NCBI GenBank assembly: GCA_002394525.1
Contig: DGUF01000103.1
Location: 1 to 7,721 of the forward strand
Length of the DNA stretch: 7,721 nucleotides
DNA from: Lachnospiraceae bacterium UBA4317
GTDB lineage: Bacteria; Bacillota_A; Clostridia; Lachnospirales; Lachnospiraceae
Direction of reading: 5' to 3'
A program made the position numbers and the translations under genes. Below the pieces are notes generated by a model. That model was given only the letters and a program-made list of their open reading frames with translations. It was not told where the DNA came from and did no database searches. The first letter of the stretch is position 1. Each line of letters starts with the position of its first letter. Shown piece by piece: positions 5,818-7,721 of the stretch.

Positions 5818-7668
5818 ATGAGTGAGAACCACGCACTGAAGAATCTCCCCACCGAGTGGGACCTGACCCTGTTTTACCCCGACGAGGCCGCCTTCAGGGC
5901 TTCCATGGACCGCTACGAGAGCCTGATCCCGGTCTGCGGTCAGTACCGCGGGAAGCTGAATTCAAAAGAAGGGATCCTGGCCTTTATCACGGATCCCGCC
6001 TTTGAAGAAATGAACGCCATCATGAACCGGGCCCTTATGTATGACACCGCCCTGGAGGCCAAAAACGCGGCCGCCCCCCTGACCCTGCGGGTGGAGGCCC
6101 GCCTGCGCGACGTGGACACCAAGAGGGACCTGGCCATGGCCTATGTATCCCCGGAGATCCTCTCCCTGCCCCTGGAGACCAGGCAGGAGATCTTTGCCTC
6201 CCCTGAGCTGGCTCCCTATGCCTACTACTACAGGGAGTTCACGGATCCCGAGACCGTGGTCCTGAGCGAACAGGCCAGGACTGTCGAGAGCCTCCTCTCT
6301 GTCGCCGCCGCCCAGTCGGCCGCCACCCACGACGTCCTGGACTACGTGGACCTGGACCGGCCTGTTTTCCAGTATCCTGCGAAAGCGCAGAGCGACGCGG
6401 ATGAGGCCGGACAAAGCAAAAAAGACCAGGCACAGGAAGGCGTCCTCGACGACGCGGTCTATGCCCGCATCATTCAGAGCAGGGACTACAGCCACGAATT
6501 CAAAAAGGACCTCAACATCCTGCGCGCGAAAATGCGCGGAAAATACGAAAACACCTACGTCTCCATGCTGGAGGGGGCCATGAAGACCAACTGGGCCCTG
6601 GCCCGGATCCACGGCTTTCAGACCACCCTGGCGGGAGCCCTCCACGACTCGGATGTCGACCCCGGGATCTATACCCGCATCATCGACTCCGCCCACGGAC
6701 TCCTCCCTAAGGTACATGAATACTATGCCGCCAAAAAGAAGCTCTACGGCCTGGAAGAGATGGGACTTTACGACCTCAACGTCCCCGTGACCGACTACCG
6801 GGTCAGAGAGATCTCCTATGAGGAGGCCGTCAATACGGGCAGACAGGCCCTCGCGGCCTGGGGAGAGGAATACCTCTCGGTCTTTGACCGCATCATGACC
6901 AATCCCCTGATCGATGTCATGCCCGGCAGGACCAAGCGCAGCGGAGCCTTTGAACTCCTGGCCGGCCAGGACCTCCTGCCCATGGTCCTCTTCAACTTCG
7001 ACGGAACCGAAAACTACATCTCCACCATCGTCCACGAAATGGGCCACGCCGTCTACAGCCAGTTTGCCGCCCAGAGCCAGGACCGCTTCAACTGCGACCC
7101 CGGCATCTTCACCCAGGAGGTCGCCTCCACCGCCAACGAGATCCTCTTTTACATGAAAATGATCGGGGACGCCCCCACCAGGGAGGAAAAGATCTACTGG
7201 CTGGACAACGAGATCTCCCTTTTCCTGGGCACCATCCTCCGCCAGTGCATGTACTCCGAATTCGAGGACTACTGCTACAAGGAGATCGAGGCCGGCCGCC
7301 CCCTGAGCGCAGACGGAATGGACCGCAGATACTTTGCCCTCTGTGAGCAGTACTACGGTAGCTCCATCGCCCTCCCGGAGGAATTTGCCTCCGACTGGGC
7401 CAGGGTCCCCCACTTCTACTACAATTACTACGTCTACAAATACGCCACCTCCATCACCTACGCCGCCGCCGTCGTCGGCAGCGTACAGGATGGCAAGGCG
7501 GGCGCCGTGGACGACTACATCCGCTTCCTCAAGGCAGGCAGCAGCGCCTCCCCCGCGAAGCTCCTCCGCAAAGCCGGAGTCGACCCCCTCGCAGACGAGA
7601 CCTACGACACAGCCCACAGATACATCTGCGGACTCATCGACGATTTTATCCGCCTGACCGCGGAGTGA
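5818..7668 (+). CDS. pepF: Oligoendopeptidase F (M3B zinc metallopeptidase)
   Basis: This is a cytosolic zinc endopeptidase that cleaves short oligopeptides; studied PepF enzymes act on peptides of roughly 7-17 residues and not on folded proteins. The 616-residue product has no signal peptide or membrane segment. It starts with the family's typical PTEWDL..LFY, followed by the all-helical N-terminal region (about 20-380). The zinc site is HEMGH at 406-410 (ligands H406 and H410, catalytic E407), with E434 in QEVAST as third ligand, 28 residues after H406. The C-terminal HFYYNYYVYKYAT stretch (532 onward) is the tyrosine-rich motif of the M3B substrate pocket. Length is close to the usual 600; a small polar insert (about 188-208, rich in Gln, Asp, Lys and Ala) sits in an N-terminal loop. 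It follows sbcC by 135 bases, with a possible terminator and promoter between, so it is probably separately transcribed. The second half uses C-ending codons very consistently, which may reflect good expression. Confidence 0.96.
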   Translation: MSENHALKNLPTEWDLTLFYPDEAAFRASMDRYESLIPVCGQYRGKLNSKEGILAFITDPAFEEMNAIMNRALMYDTALEAKNAAAPLTLRVEARLRDVDTKRDLAMAYVSPEILSLPLETRQEIFASPELAPYAYYYREFTDPETVVLSEQARTVESLLSVAAAQSAATHDVLDYVDLDRPVFQYPAKAQSDADEAGQSKKDQAQEGVLDDAVYARIIQSRDYSHEFKKDLNILRAKMRGKYENTYVSMLEGAMKTNWALARIHGFQTTLAGALHDSDVDPGIYTRIIDSAHGLLPKVHEYYAAKKKLYGLEEMGLYDLNVPVTDYRVREISYEEAVNTGRQALAAWGEEYLSVFDRIMTNPLIDVMPGRTKRSGAFELLAGQDLLPMVLFNFDGTENYISTIVHEMGHAVYSQFAAQSQDRFNCDPGIFTQEVASTANEILFYMKMIGDAPTREEKIYWLDNEISLFLGTILRQCMYSEFEDYCYKEIEAGRPLSADGMDRRYFALCEQYYGSSIALPEEFASDWARVPHFYYNYYVYKYATSITYAAAVVGSVQDGKAGAVDDYIRFLKAGSSASPAKLLRKAGVDPLADETYDTAHRYICGLIDDFIRLTAE

Positions 7669-7678
7669 GCAGGGGAAA

Positions 7679-7721
7679 GGTGTGACAGAGAGGTGTGACT
7701 GGTGTGACAGGGGGACAGGCA
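7679..7721. repeat. Start of an intergenic repeat with three GGTGTGAC copies (cut by window end)
   Basis: GGTGTGAC occurs at 7679-7686, 7692-7699 and 7701-7708, followed by AGGGGGACAGG. From memory, segments of the form GTGAC-AGGGGGAC with a complementary right half recur between genes in many Clostridia and can fold into long hairpins; I could not check this. Only the left part is in the window, so palindromy cannot be judged. It begins 10 bases after the pepF stop and may also act as a transcription end. Confidence 0.55.

Noticed and set aside
4510..5832. Long - strand open frame opposite the 3' part of sbcC (440 codons)
   Set aside because: It lies over the conserved signature, Walker B and switch-histidine region of SbcC, has no recognisable domain, and is explained by high-GC codon bias.
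5962..7617. Long - strand open frame opposite pepF (551 codons)
   Set aside because: It mirrors a strongly supported M3B peptidase gene. Its translation is Val/Gly/Asp-rich with no family motif, as expected when C-ending codons on one strand suppress stops on the other.
1..7721. A new defence or mobile system across the window
   Set aside because: All three genes are complete members of well-known housekeeping families with intact active sites. There is no transposase, integrase, toxin, reverse transcriptase or unknown gene between them. SbcCD relatives appear in some defence loci, but nothing here supports that role.

Overview
The window holds three complete genes, all on the + strand: sbcD (143-1465), sbcC (1648-5682) and an oligoendopeptidase F gene, pepF (5818-7668). 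Nothing on the - strand looks like a real gene. The DNA is GC-rich and uses C- or G-ending codons with many AGG/AGA arginines. Ribosome binding sites are of the purine-rich Firmicutes type, SbcC is of the long zinc-hook form, and PepF is of the M3B type common in Firmicutes. Together these suggest a high-GC member of the Clostridia, plausibly Lachnospiraceae; this placement is inference, not proof.

Region by region: bases 1-142 contain a probable sigma-A-type promoter and the sbcD ribosome binding site, with no recognisable gene. sbcD and sbcC encode the nuclease and ATPase halves of the bacterial Mre11-Rad50 complex. They are separated by an unusually structured 182-base spacer with a strong imperfect hairpin and short GC-rich direct repeats, and probably form one transcription unit. 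After sbcC there is a plausible but weak intrinsic terminator, then a possible new promoter for pepF, so pepF is probably an independent unit. The last ~45 bases start a repeat with three GGTGTGAC copies that is cut by the window edge.

How the genes work together: SbcD and SbcC assemble into one ATP-driven nuclease that opens hairpins and degrades blocked or palindromic DNA ends. PepF is a cytosolic zinc peptidase that trims short peptides and has no evident functional link to SbcCD.

The core genes are ordinary and I do not see a new defence or mobile system. What stands out is that SbcD and SbcC carry in-frame low-complexity tandem repeats. SbcD has five 18-base units each beginning TCAGAT. 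SbcC has a clear tract of eight 15-base units plus a more degenerate five-unit tract. PepF has a smaller polar insert. The SbcC inserts all sit in the coiled-coil arm after the zinc hook and roughly account for that arm being about 110 residues longer than its partner.
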